Below, one piece after another: positions 47,537-56,472 of a stretch of DNA of 64,000 nt; the first letter of the stretch is position 1; each line of letters opens with the position of its first letter. A program made the translations under genes and the position numbers. The notes under the pieces are model-generated. The model saw only the letters and a program-made list of their open reading frames with translations, was not told where the DNA came from and ran no database searches. The DNA is from Moellerella wisconsensis ATCC 35017 (lineage in GTDB: Bacteria > Pseudomonadota > Gammaproteobacteria > Enterobacterales > Enterobacteriaceae), in contig NZ_LGAA01000026.1 of the NCBI RefSeq assembly GCF_001294465.1, forward strand, positions 248,001-312,000, given 5' to 3'.

Positions 47537-47553
47537 TCGCTTCTCTCCCCATT

Positions 47554-48237
47554 TTATTTCTTATCAGAGGTGAAGGCCTGACGATGTAAAATCGCCAAAA
47601 ACTCTTCCATAAAGTTGTCATAACCTTGTTCTAGCTTATTTACGCGCTGATTAAGTCGGTTAAATGCCATAACAGCGGGAATTGCTGCAAACAGACCAAT
47701 AGCCGTTGCAATTAATGCTTCTGCAATCCCAGGAGCGACCATCTGTAATGTTGCTTGTTTAACCGAACCTAGTGCGATAAAGGCGTGCATAATTCCCCAT
47801 ACCGTACCAAATAAGCCAATATATGGACTAATTGATCCGACGGTACCTAAAAAAGGAATATTATTTTCTAAGGACTCGATTTCTCGATTCATTGATATAC
47901 GCATTGCTCGAGTTGCCCCAGTCACTACTGCTTCTGGTGCATGTAAATTCGCTTGATGTAAGCGGGCAAACTCTTTAAATCCAGAATAAAAAATCTGCTC
48001 AGTGCCACTCAGATCATCACGACGAGCCTGACTTTCTTTATATAAACGAGATAATTCAATTCCAGACCAAAACTTATCTTCAAAGGCTTCCGACTCTCGG
48101 GTCGCCGCATTTAATACTTTTGTCCGTTGAAAAATAATCGCCCAAGATGCAATCGAAAAACAGATTAAAATGAGCATAATGAACTGAACCAATAGGCCCG
48201 CTTTCAGGAATAAATCCAGGATATTCATGTCAGTCAC
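47554..48237 (-). CDS. tolQ: Tol-Pal proton channel subunit TolQ
   Basis: ExbB/MotA-family motor subunit, 227 aa, nearly collinear with E. coli TolQ ([13 protein letters not shown]). It has three membrane helices at about residues 14-36, 135-157 and 170-192; the last two contain [20 protein letters not shown] and [20 protein letters not shown], where conserved Thr residues face the TolR aspartate. It overlaps ybgC by four bases (ATGA) and precedes tolR. Confidence 0.97.
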   Translation of the reverse strand: MTDMNILDLFLKAGLLVQFIMLILICFSIASWAIIFQRTKVLNAATRESEAFEDKFWSGIELSRLYKESQARRDDLSGTEQIFYSGFKEFARLHQANLHAPEAVVTGATRAMRISMNREIESLENNIPFLGTVGSISPYIGLFGTVWGIMHAFIALGSVKQATLQMVAPGIAEALIATAIGLFAAIPAVMAFNRLNQRVNKLEQGYDNFMEEFLAILHRQAFTSDKK

Positions 48238-48638
48238 TGTTTAAACTCCGCGACAATAGACTTAGGAAGCGCTGTAGGCTTCATTTTAGATATGTCAACA
48301 CAAGCAATAAGGGCTTCTGCCCGACAAAGTACTTTCCCTTGTGAATTAACTAACCGCTGAGCAAAAGTTAAAGAGGCCCGTTTTATCTCAATAAGGCTAG
48401 TTTCAACTTCTAACAAATCATCTAATTTGGCGGGTGCTAGAAAATCAGTTTGCATACTACGAACCACAAATCCAATATTCATCGCCAATAAACTCTGCTG
48501 ATTAATACCTTTCTCGCGTAGCATTTCTGTTCTGGCTCGTTCAAAAAAAGCCAAATAGCGTGCATGATAAACTACCCCACCCGCATCAGTATCTTCGTAA
48601 TAAATGCGAATAGGCCATCGAGACAACATATTAATCAC
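48234..48638 (-). CDS. ybgC: Acyl-CoA thioesterase YbgC
   Basis: Hotdog-fold thioesterase of the Tol-Pal gene cluster; in E. coli it hydrolyses acyl-CoA and interacts with ACP and phospholipid enzymes. 134 aa. The catalytic block [20 protein letters not shown] (about residues 14-33) holds the Asp and the family HxxY-type segment. It overlaps tolQ by four bases, so the two are coupled. The start could be the first Met or the second ([13 protein letters not shown]), three codons later. Confidence 0.95.
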   Translation of the reverse strand: MINMLSRWPIRIYYEDTDAGGVVYHARYLAFFERARTEMLREKGINQQSLLAMNIGFVVRSMQTDFLAPAKLDDLLEVETSLIEIKRASLTFAQRLVNSQGKVLCRAEALIACVDISKMKPTALPKSIVAEFKQ

Positions 48639-48759
48639 TCCAGCTTAGTTAAATTAATTAACCGTGCCACTATACTGAAGACGCTGCATTATTGGAATGA
48701 TTTGCACGTAAAGAACAGAAAAAATATTATGGGCCGAGTAGCCCATAATAGATAGGGGA

Positions 48760-49047
48760 TTAACTGAAGAAGCGGAAAAGTCCCCAAATGAGGATGATTG
48801 CGGCGATGAGCGGATGAAAAATAACTCGCCAAATCAATTTATGTGGGCGAAAACCTACCCCAAAAATCACAGCAGCACACGTAGCCCAAATAAGAATAAT
48901 ACCCTGCCAAATCTTAAATGAACTCGTATTCGCAGCGAACTGGGAAGGATCCCACATGACACAACCTGCCATGACGAGCGCTAAAATGAGGATAAGGGCC
49001 CTCACTGGCCCCTTATCCATCAGTTGGTAGCATTTATCTGCCAACAT
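48760..49047 (-). CDS. ybgE: Cyd operon protein YbgE
   Basis: Small inner-membrane protein of the cyd-tol cluster with unclear role, found with cydABX in enterobacteria. 95 aa with three hydrophobic segments (about residues 17-32, 46-65 and 75-92). Residues ALILILALVMAGCVMWDPSQ resemble E. coli YbgE. Its ATG overlaps the cydX stop (TAATG), indicating coupling. Confidence 0.9.
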   Translation of the reverse strand: MLADKCYQLMDKGPVRALILILALVMAGCVMWDPSQFAANTSSFKIWQGIILIWATCAAVIFGVGFRPHKLIWRVIFHPLIAAIILIWGLFRFFS

Positions 49048-49163
49048 TATTCTTCGCCATCATTAGCAGCTTTTGAGCTTTCCGCATGCTCTAGCGCTAA
49101 AGCTGCTATCACTGCAAAGCTACATGCTAACAGCGTGCCAAGTATCCAGGCAAAATACCACAT
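49047..49163 (-). CDS. cydX: Cytochrome bd-I small subunit CydX (YbgT)
   Basis: Short gene of 38 codons plus stop. The product starts MWYFAWILGTLLACSFAVIA, almost identical to E. coli CydX (37 aa), with one membrane helix and an acidic C-terminal tail. CydX stabilises the haem environment of the CydAB quinol oxidase. It lies 12 bases after cydB and overlaps ybgE by one base. GGAGC precedes the ATG. Confidence 0.96.
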   Translation of the reverse strand: MWYFAWILGTLLACSFAVIAALALEHAESSKAANDGEE

Positions 49164-49175
49164 GTGTTATGCTCC

Positions 49176-50315
49176 TTAGTACAGTGAATGATTGTTGCTT
49201 TCGATGAATTTTTTGTCCAGACGACCAAACATTTTGTAATAACACCAAGAAGTGTAAGCCAAAATAATCGGAACAAAAATAATCGCAACAACAGTCATAA
49301 CCTGAAGTGTGAACAAGCTAGAAGTTGCATCCCACATTGTCAGACTTGCATTTGGCATGATGCTTGAAGGCATGATGAATGGGAACATCGCAACACCACA
49401 AGTCAAAATGATACATGCAATCGTCAATGAAGAGGTTATGAATGCCAAAGCACCTTTATCTGCTTTAGTAAATAGTATGGTCAATAAAGGACACACTAAA
49501 CCTAATGCAGGTAATGCCCACAGCGCTTGATAGTTATGGAAGTTAGTTAACCAAGCACCTGCCTGAACAGCAACTTCTTTATTTAACGGATTAGAAACAC
49601 TTTTGGTGTCTAATACTGAAGTCACAACATAACCATCGATGCCCATGACTAACCATACACCTGCCCCGCCAAACGCTAAAAGCGTGAGTAATGCAGTCAA
49701 ATAAGTTGTTTTGCGGCTACGCAAATGTAACTCACCCGAAGTACGCATCTGTAAATAGGTTGCGCCCTGTGTAACGATCATCATCAAGCTGACAACACCT
49801 GCAAGCAGACCATATGGGTTTAATAAACCAAATAGATTACCGGTGTAATTCAAATACAGCTGTGAATTAACTTCAAATGGAACACCTAATAGCAGGTTAC
49901 CAAATGCAACGCCGATAACTAATGGAGGAACAAAACCACCGATAAACAGGCCCCAATCCCACATGTTACGCCATTTTGGATTTTCTAACTTCGAACGATA
50001 GTCAAAGCCTACCGGACGGAAAAATAATGCAGCTAGAACCAAAATCATAGCCATGTAGAAACCGGAGAATGCCGCAGCATAAACCATCGGCCATGCAGCA
50101 AATAGTGCACCACCTGCAGTAATTAACCAAACTTGGTTACCATCCCAGTGCGGCGCAACTGAGTTAATCATAATGCGGCGTTCGGTATCCGTTTTACCAA
50201 TAATTGGTAATAAAAAGCCAACGCCCATGTCAAAACCATCTGTGACAGCAAACCCAATCAGTAAAATACCGATCAGTATCCACCACACAAATCTAAGAAC
50301 TTCATAATCAAACAT
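49176..50315 (-). CDS. cydB: Cytochrome bd-I ubiquinol oxidase subunit II
   Basis: Second large subunit of cytochrome bd, which oxidises ubiquinol and reduces O2 at low oxygen tension. 379 aa, the E. coli length, with eight to nine membrane helices. It begins MFDYEVLRFVWWILIGILLI; NSVAPHWDGNQVWLITAGGA (about residues 50-70) and RPVGFDYRSK are diagnostic. It ends YKMFGRLDKKFIESNNHSLY. 14 bases after cydA, in the operon cydA-cydB-cydX-ybgE. Confidence 0.97.
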   Translation of the reverse strand: MFDYEVLRFVWWILIGILLIGFAVTDGFDMGVGFLLPIIGKTDTERRIMINSVAPHWDGNQVWLITAGGALFAAWPMVYAAAFSGFYMAMILVLAALFFRPVGFDYRSKLENPKWRNMWDWGLFIGGFVPPLVIGVAFGNLLLGVPFEVNSQLYLNYTGNLFGLLNPYGLLAGVVSLMMIVTQGATYLQMRTSGELHLRSRKTTYLTALLTLLAFGGAGVWLVMGIDGYVVTSVLDTKSVSNPLNKEVAVQAGAWLTNFHNYQALWALPALGLVCPLLTILFTKADKGALAFITSSLTIACIILTCGVAMFPFIMPSSIMPNASLTMWDATSSLFTLQVMTVVAIIFVPIILAYTSWCYYKMFGRLDKKFIESNNHSLY

Positions 50316-50329
50316 AAGTGGACTCCTGT

Positions 50330-51898
50330 TTACTGAACGTCTTGTGCAGAGGTGTTTTTCTGTTCAAAGTGATAACGACCAGTTTTCAGACTACTTGGTC
50401 CTTTGCGAGCAAATTTGAACATTAAGAACATTTCAGCAATTAAGAACAGCGTATACAGACCACAGATCAGCGCCATTGAGAAGATGAGGTCAGTAGTAGT
50501 CAAAGTAGAATGAGCTACAGCAGTTGGTAATATTTCCCCAATTGCCCAAGGCTGACGACCATATTCTGCAACAAACCAACCAGCTTCAACGGCAATCCAC
50601 GGTAATGGAATACCAAATAGCGCCATACGCAGCAGCCATTTACTTTTGCCGATACGGTTACGAACAACAGATAAGAAAGAAAGACCAATAATAAGCAGTA
50701 ACAGGAAGCCAACAGCAACCATGATACGGAATGCCCAGAACAGAGGACCTACATTAGGGATACTGTCTTTCGCTGCAGCTTTGATGTCTGCTTCGCTCGC
50801 ATCAGTAACATTTTCAGTATAACGTTTCAGCAACAGACCATAACCGAGGTCTTTTTTGTTTTCGCCAAAAGATTCACGCAGTGCTGGATCTTTATTACCC
50901 GCTAATAATTCTTGTAGCTGACCATAAGCCACCATACCGTTACGGACGCGAACTTCATGCTGAGACATTAAGTCTTTCAGACCTAAAACTGGAGTATCGA
51001 TGGAACGCGTTGCAATGATACCCATCAACCATGGGATCTGAATCGCAAATTTATTTTCCATTTTTTCGGTATCAGGCCAAGCAATCAAGTTAAATGATGC
51101 TGGCGGTGCATGGGTTTCCCACTCGGCTTCAACCGCGGCGAGTTTGGTTTTCTGCACATCACCCATTTCGTAACCCGATTCATCACCCAGTACGATAACG
51201 GATAATACCGCAGCAATACCAAAACTTGCAGCAACTGCAAATGAACGTTTTGCAAACGCAACATCACGACCTTTAAGCAAGTAGTAAGAGCTAATACCCA
51301 GAATAAACATTGCACCTGTACAGTAACCAGCCGCCACTGTATGAACAAATTTGACCTGTGCTACTGGATTAAGTACTAACTCAGAGAAGCTGAGCATTTC
51401 CATGCGCATAGTTTCAAAATTGAAGTCGGCAGCAACAGGGTTTTGCATCCAAGCATTGGCAATCAAAATCCACAATGCTGAGAAGTTAGAACCTAAAGCA
51501 ACTAACCAGGTAACGGCGAGATGTTGTTTTTTACTTAAACGATCCCAACCGAAGAAGAATAGACCAACGAAGGTAGATTCTAAGAAGAACGCCATCAGGC
51601 CTTCGATTGCCAGAGGAGCACCGAAGATATCACCCACGTAATGAGAGAAATATGACCAGTTAGTCCCGAATTGGAACTCCATAGTCAAACCTGTAGCAAC
51701 ACCCAGAGCAAAGTTAATACCAAATAACTTACCCCAGAACTTAGTCATATCTTTATATATTTGCTTGCCCGACAGCACATATATCGTTTCCATAATCGCT
51801 AACAAAAACGCCATACCTAGCGTTAATGGAACGAATAGAAAGTGATACATTGCGGTTAAGGCAAACTGTAATCGTGACAGTTCGACAATATCAAACAT
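50330..51898 (-). CDS. cydA: Cytochrome bd-I ubiquinol oxidase subunit I
   Basis: Haem-bearing subunit of cytochrome bd, carrying b558, b595 and d. 522 aa as in E. coli. His19 (LTAMYH19) is the b595 ligand position; the b558 ligands are expected in the VHTVAAGY segment and near residue 393. The quinol-binding Q-loop contains [18 protein letters not shown], and [13 protein letters not shown] is the family block near the C-terminal helices. The upstream region is long and AT-rich, suitable for ArcA/FNR control, though I could not identify a clean FNR site. Confidence 0.97.
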   Translation of the reverse strand: MFDIVELSRLQFALTAMYHFLFVPLTLGMAFLLAIMETIYVLSGKQIYKDMTKFWGKLFGINFALGVATGLTMEFQFGTNWSYFSHYVGDIFGAPLAIEGLMAFFLESTFVGLFFFGWDRLSKKQHLAVTWLVALGSNFSALWILIANAWMQNPVAADFNFETMRMEMLSFSELVLNPVAQVKFVHTVAAGYCTGAMFILGISSYYLLKGRDVAFAKRSFAVAASFGIAAVLSVIVLGDESGYEMGDVQKTKLAAVEAEWETHAPPASFNLIAWPDTEKMENKFAIQIPWLMGIIATRSIDTPVLGLKDLMSQHEVRVRNGMVAYGQLQELLAGNKDPALRESFGENKKDLGYGLLLKRYTENVTDASEADIKAAAKDSIPNVGPLFWAFRIMVAVGFLLLLIIGLSFLSVVRNRIGKSKWLLRMALFGIPLPWIAVEAGWFVAEYGRQPWAIGEILPTAVAHSTLTTTDLIFSMALICGLYTLFLIAEMFLMFKFARKGPSSLKTGRYHFEQKNTSAQDVQ

Positions 51899-52514
51899 CT
51901 TGACTCCTTGCTCCTAGCAGGAAGACACCGACATGCGGCAACCCGGCTTCCGATTTTTTATAATAGGAAAACCTCTTAACTACCAGCAATAAATGCCTCT
52001 ATGACAACAAAACAAATAATTAACCAAACCAAAAACTCAATAGATACCTTAATAATAGTACGCTTATCTTCACATACAATAAACTAATTTTGCGTGACTC
52101 AGATTCGAATTCTGACTTTACATCAAATTTTATATCCAAGACTAAAAAATAGAGTAATTGATCTAGCAACAATTTAAGCAATTTAGATGAATATTGCCAG
52201 TACTTAATAAATTGATTTACTGCATTTTTTAGTAATTGTTAATTAATTATCCTATGACACTATTTTGAGTTATTTAGATGTTAATCATACGTTATTTATG
52301 GATAACAAAATTAGCGTCTAATTTTAAAAAATGGCACAAGAAAGTTAAGTCTCATCTTTTATTGACACAAAGGATAGATATTCTATTTTTTCCGATTTTA
52401 TCGAAAAAATATAGTGAATATATCATCACCTCTATTCACTATATTTAAAAATTTGATTAACACTGTCTAATTTATATATTATTTTTTGTTTTATATTTAC
52501 GTTTATAAAAAACA

Positions 52515-52537
52515 AAATAGCCTAATAAAGGCTATTT
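52515..52537 (-). terminator. Orphan terminator-like hairpin in the sucD-cydA gap
   Basis: AAATAGCCT-AATAA-AGGCTATTT, a perfect 9-bp stem followed on the minus strand by TTTTGTTTTTT. It resembles a rho-independent terminator, yet no gene precedes it within about 530 bases; the suc operon already has a terminator upstream. Confidence 0.6.
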
Positions 52538-52933
52538 AATAACTATTATTTATATCATTAATTATGATAGTTATTTATATTTGACTATTTTACTCAGGTA
52601 AATAAATTGAATAACTGATCTATAAAAAAATTAAAAATCATACCAATTCAATTAGTTGAGGTTGTTTAAGCTGACTATCCTATCCTGAAAATATATTATT
52701 AAATATACATTAATAATTAATATATAATCTTAGATAAATATATCTAGACAGCTAGGTAATCACACCGAAAAAACGGTTAAAATACACACTAACAGCATGT
52801 TAATCGTGCAATAAAACACTTAATATAAGTCAAATGTGATCCTTCTATTGCATATGAATATAAATCATATCAATTAACTTAAAAGTAATCATTAAATTTT
52901 CAAGCTAAAAATCACTCATAACTTAATTTAAAC

Positions 52934-52964
52934 ATAAAAAAAGCCACCTATAAGGTAGCTTTTA
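52934..52964 (-). terminator. Terminator of the sdh-suc operon
   Basis: On the minus strand AAAAGCTACC-TTATA-GGTGGCTTTTTTT, a stem with one G-U pair and a T7 run, 101 bases after the sucD stop. In E. coli the 3' UTR of this operon releases the small RNA SdhX; the segment 52934-53064 is the equivalent place. Confidence 0.82.
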
Positions 52965-53064
52965 AAGTGTCTTGCTGATGTTTAACTCATTTGTTTAATA
53001 ACCATCTAATTTATTGATAATTATAATTTTTATCAAACTATTTATCAAACAATCACACATTATC

Positions 53065-53940
53065 CTATTTAGCAGCTAATAGAGAGTTAACTGCTTCTCC
53101 GATATCAGCGAGGCTGCGTACTGTTTTGACGCCTGCGGCTTCAAGAGCGGCAAACTTCTCATCAGCTGTACCTTTACCGCCAGCAATAATTGCGCCAGCG
53201 TGGCCCATACGTTTACCTTTAGGTGCCGTAACACCCGCGATATAAGCAACAACAGGTTTAGTCACATGTTCTTTTATAAACGCCGCGGCTTCTTCTTCTG
53301 CCGTACCACCAATCTCACCTATCATAACAATAGCTTCAGTTTGTGGATCTTCTTGGAATAATTTCAGAATATCAATAAAGTTAGAGCCTGGGATGGGATC
53401 GCCACCAATACCCACACAGGTTGATTGGCCTAAGCCTGCGTCAGTGGTCTGTTTTACCGCTTCATAGGTCAATGTTCCTGAGCGCGAAACAATCCCAACT
53501 TTACCCGGTAAATGAATATGGCCCGGCATAATACCAATCTTACATTCACCCGGAGTGATAACTCCCGGACAGTTAGGACCTATCATACGAACACCGGCTT
53601 GATCTAATTTCACTTTAACCACCAGCATATCCAACGTAGGAATGCCTTCTGTAATAGTGATAATCAGTTTAATCCCCGCGTCGATAGCTTCCAAAATCGA
53701 ATCTTTGCAAAATGGTGCTGGCACATAAATAACGGAGGCAGTAGCGCCTGTAGCTTCGACAGCTTCACGAACTGTATTAAATACTGGCAGACCTAAATGT
53801 TCAGTACCACCTTTGCCCGGAGTAACTCCACCGACCATTTGCGTGCCATAAGCAATCGCTTGTTCTGAATGGAAAGTTCCTTGGCTACCGGTGAAACCTT
53901 GGCAAATTACTTTAGTATTTTTATCGATTAAAATAGACAT
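53065..53940 (-). CDS. sucD: Succinyl-CoA synthetase alpha subunit
   Basis: ADP-forming alpha subunit of the TCA enzyme that makes ATP from succinyl-CoA; it carries the phosphorylated histidine. 291 aa. CoA-binding Rossmann segment [20 protein letters not shown] (about residues 13-32); the active-site His is in [20 protein letters not shown] (near residue 248). [14 protein letters not shown] and [14 protein letters not shown] are further signatures. Its ATG overlaps the sucC stop by one base (TAATG). Confidence 0.97.
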   Translation of the reverse strand: MSILIDKNTKVICQGFTGSQGTFHSEQAIAYGTQMVGGVTPGKGGTEHLGLPVFNTVREAVEATGATASVIYVPAPFCKDSILEAIDAGIKLIITITEGIPTLDMLVVKVKLDQAGVRMIGPNCPGVITPGECKIGIMPGHIHLPGKVGIVSRSGTLTYEAVKQTTDAGLGQSTCVGIGGDPIPGSNFIDILKLFQEDPQTEAIVMIGEIGGTAEEEAAAFIKEHVTKPVVAYIAGVTAPKGKRMGHAGAIIAGGKGTADEKFAALEAAGVKTVRSLADIGEAVNSLLAAK

Positions 53941-55106
53941 TATTTAGCCTCCGCTGCTGCTACTGCTTGTTTCGCTGCATCTGCCAAGCTGGTTGCGGCA
54001 ATAATATTTAAGCCACTATCTGCCAGTTTTTGTGCACCTAATTCTGCGTTATTACCTTCAAGACGTACCACAACCGGAACATTAACGCCCACTTCTTCAA
54101 CCGCACCAATAATGCCGTCAGCAATCAGGTCACAACGAACGATCCCACCAAAAATATTAACAAAAACAGCTTTTACATTGTCATCCGACAAAATAATTTT
54201 GAAAGCCTCAGTCACTCGTTCTTTAGTTGCACCACCGCCAACATCCAGGAAGTTAGCCGGAGAACCACCATGTAATTTAACAATATCCATGGTGCCCATC
54301 GCTAATCCTGCACCGTTAACCATACAACCAATATTGCCATCAAGCGCAACGTAGTTTAACTCCCACTGCGCTGCTTGCGCTTCGCGGGCATCTTCTTGCG
54401 ATTCATCGCGCATTTCGCGCAATTCAGCTTGACGATACAGTGCGTTACCATCAATACCTAATTTACCATCTAAACAAATTAGTTCGCCCTGGGTATTAAT
54501 TACCAATGGGTTAATTTCAGCCATCGCTAAATCACGCTCTAAGAACATGGTTGCTAAGCCCATGAAAATTTTAGCGAATTGACTAACTTGTTTACCGCTA
54601 AGGCCCAATTTAAATGCTAACTCACGGCCTTGATACGGCATAGGACCAGTTAATGGATCAATAATTGCTTTGTGGATAAGCTCTGGCGTTTCTTCCGCCA
54701 CTTTTTCAATTTCCACACCACCTTCTGTCGATGCCATGAACACTACACGACGTGTGCCACGGTCAACTACTGCACCTAAATATAATTCTCTCGCGATATC
54801 TGTCGCTTCTTCAACCAATACTTGATTAACTGGCTGACCATGTGCATCTGTTTGATAAGTAACTAAATATTGACCTAACCATTTTTCTGCAAATGCTTTT
54901 ATCTCATCAAGATTACTGGTAACTTTCACGCCACCCGCTTTACCACGTCCACCTGCATGAACCTGACATTTAATCACCCAAGGGCCATTACCGATTTTTT
55001 TTGCGGCTTCAACAGCCTGTTCTGCAGAATCGCAAGCATAGCCTGTCGGTGCTGGCAAACCATAGCGTGCAAATAACTGTTTCGCCTGATACTCGTGTAA
55101 GTTCAT
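53940..55106 (-). CDS. sucC: Succinyl-CoA synthetase beta subunit
   Basis: ADP-forming beta subunit with the ATP-grasp domain. 388 aa, the usual length. It starts [20 protein letters not shown]. Nucleotide- and metal-binding segments are [26 protein letters not shown] and [33 protein letters not shown] and [18 protein letters not shown] contact the alpha subunit. It follows sucB after 134 bases containing two perfect hairpins, and overlaps sucD by one base. Confidence 0.97.
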   Translation of the reverse strand: MNLHEYQAKQLFARYGLPAPTGYACDSAEQAVEAAKKIGNGPWVIKCQVHAGGRGKAGGVKVTSNLDEIKAFAEKWLGQYLVTYQTDAHGQPVNQVLVEEATDIARELYLGAVVDRGTRRVVFMASTEGGVEIEKVAEETPELIHKAIIDPLTGPMPYQGRELAFKLGLSGKQVSQFAKIFMGLATMFLERDLAMAEINPLVINTQGELICLDGKLGIDGNALYRQAELREMRDESQEDAREAQAAQWELNYVALDGNIGCMVNGAGLAMGTMDIVKLHGGSPANFLDVGGGATKERVTEAFKIILSDDNVKAVFVNIFGGIVRCDLIADGIIGAVEEVGVNVPVVVRLEGNNAELGAQKLADSGLNIIAATSLADAAKQAVAAAEAK

Positions 55107-55164
55107 GATGTTCTATCCATAATTGAGTCTGAAGAGGCGCAAATACGCCTCCTACTGTTGTTAC

Positions 55165-55231
55165 GGTAATAGCGCACTTTAAAACGCTATTACCTCCTTT
55201 ATTTCAGACCGGGTAGCTCTCGGGCTACCCT
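55165..55231. other. Two perfect hairpins in the sucB-sucC gap
   Basis: GGTAATAGCG-CACTTTAAAA-CGCTATTACC (55165-55194) and GGGTAGC-TCTCGG-GCTACCC (about 55211-55230) lie between sucB and sucC. Neither has a T-run. They are likely mRNA-processing or stabilising stems that could uncouple sucAB from sucCD levels. Confidence 0.75.
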
Positions 55232-55240
55232 GTTATGTTG

Positions 55241-56458
55241 CTATACGTCCAGTAATAAACGCGCTGGATCTTCCAGCATATCTTTAATTGTTACCAAGAA
55301 TCCAACGGATTCACGACCATCAATCAGACGGTGGTCATAAGACAGTGCTAAGTACATCATTGGTAAGATTTCAACTTTACCATTCACCGCCATTGGACGA
55401 TCTTTAATCGCATGCATACCTAAAATCGCACTTTGTGGTGGATTAATAATAGGCGTAGACATGAGTGAGCCAAACACACCACCATTAGTGATAGTGAAGT
55501 TACCTCCGGTTAAATCCTCAACCGTTAGTTTACCGTCACGACCTTTCACCGCGAGTTCTTTAATCGCTTTCTCGATATCCGCCATGCTCATTGCATCAAC
55601 ATCACGCAAGACTGGAGTTACCAGACCACGCGGCGTGGATACCGCAATACTGATATCAAAATAGTTATGATAAACAACATCAGTCCCATCGATAGATGCA
55701 TTCACTTCTGGATAGCGTTTTAAGGCTTCAACTGCGGCTTTAATGTAGAAGGACATAAAGCCCAAGCGAACACCGTGACGTTTTTCGAACGCTTCACCGT
55801 ATTGCTTACGCAGGTCTTTAATTGGCTGCATATTGATTTCATTGAATGTTGTTAGCATAGCCGTGCTATTTTTAGCTTCTAACAGACGTTCAGCGACACG
55901 TTTACGTAAGCGTGTCATTGGTACTCGTTTTTCACTGCGGTGAGCTAATGGAGCCGCAGGCGCTTGAGGCGCAGAAACCGGGGCTGCTGGCGCGACAGAT
56001 TTTGCAGTAGCAACATGTTTTTCAACATCTTCACGAGTTAATCGTCCACCGACCCCGCTGCCTTTAATATCAGCAGGATTAAGGTCATGCTCTGCGACTA
56101 AACGACGTACTGCTGGGCTAAGCGCATCGTTATGTTCAGTTTCTAAGCTTGCTGTTTGACGCTGTGCAGGCGTTGAACTCTGTACATCTTTAACTTCTGC
56201 TGGAATGCCAGTGCTATCACCAAGACGAATACGTCCTAACAATTGTTTAGATAGAACAGTGGCGCCTTCTTCTTCAATAATTGCTTCTAGCACCCCGGCT
56301 TCGCTAGCTGGAACTTCTAACACCACTTTATCGGTTTCAATCTCAACCAGAACTTCATCACGTTCGACGCTGTCACCTGGTTTTTTATGCCATGTGGCAA
56401 CCGACGCATCAGCAACGGATTCAGGAAGATCGGGAACAAGAATTTCTACACTACTCAT
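55241..56458 (-). CDS. sucB: Dihydrolipoyl succinyltransferase (E2 of 2-oxoglutarate dehydrogenase)
   Basis: Core E2 enzyme of the 2-oxoglutarate dehydrogenase complex. 405 aa. The lipoyl domain at residues 1-78 has the lipoylated lysine in [12 protein letters not shown] (near K44). The E3/E1-binding domain (about 108-145) contains [20 protein letters not shown], and the catalytic domain from about 175 ends with the active-site [17 protein letters not shown] (His near 376). An Ala/Pro linker separates the domains. 14 bases after sucA. Confidence 0.97.
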   Translation of the reverse strand: MSSVEILVPDLPESVADASVATWHKKPGDSVERDEVLVEIETDKVVLEVPASEAGVLEAIIEEEGATVLSKQLLGRIRLGDSTGIPAEVKDVQSSTPAQRQTASLETEHNDALSPAVRRLVAEHDLNPADIKGSGVGGRLTREDVEKHVATAKSVAPAAPVSAPQAPAAPLAHRSEKRVPMTRLRKRVAERLLEAKNSTAMLTTFNEINMQPIKDLRKQYGEAFEKRHGVRLGFMSFYIKAAVEALKRYPEVNASIDGTDVVYHNYFDISIAVSTPRGLVTPVLRDVDAMSMADIEKAIKELAVKGRDGKLTVEDLTGGNFTITNGGVFGSLMSTPIINPPQSAILGMHAIKDRPMAVNGKVEILPMMYLALSYDHRLIDGRESVGFLVTIKDMLEDPARLLLDV

Positions 56459-56472
56459 TTTCTATCCTTTAA

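Larger units (their letters stand above)
51899..53064. other. Large gene-free region between sucD and cydA
   Basis: About 1.17 kb of strongly AT-rich DNA with no credible ORF on either strand. In E. coli this interval carries the mng genes. It contains the suc terminator (52934-52964), a second hairpin with minus-strand T-run (52515-52537), and near cydA the leader and promoter of that operon. GGAG precedes the cydA start. The middle part (about 52000-52500) holds only AT-rich sequence; I see no repeat family. Confidence 0.55.
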
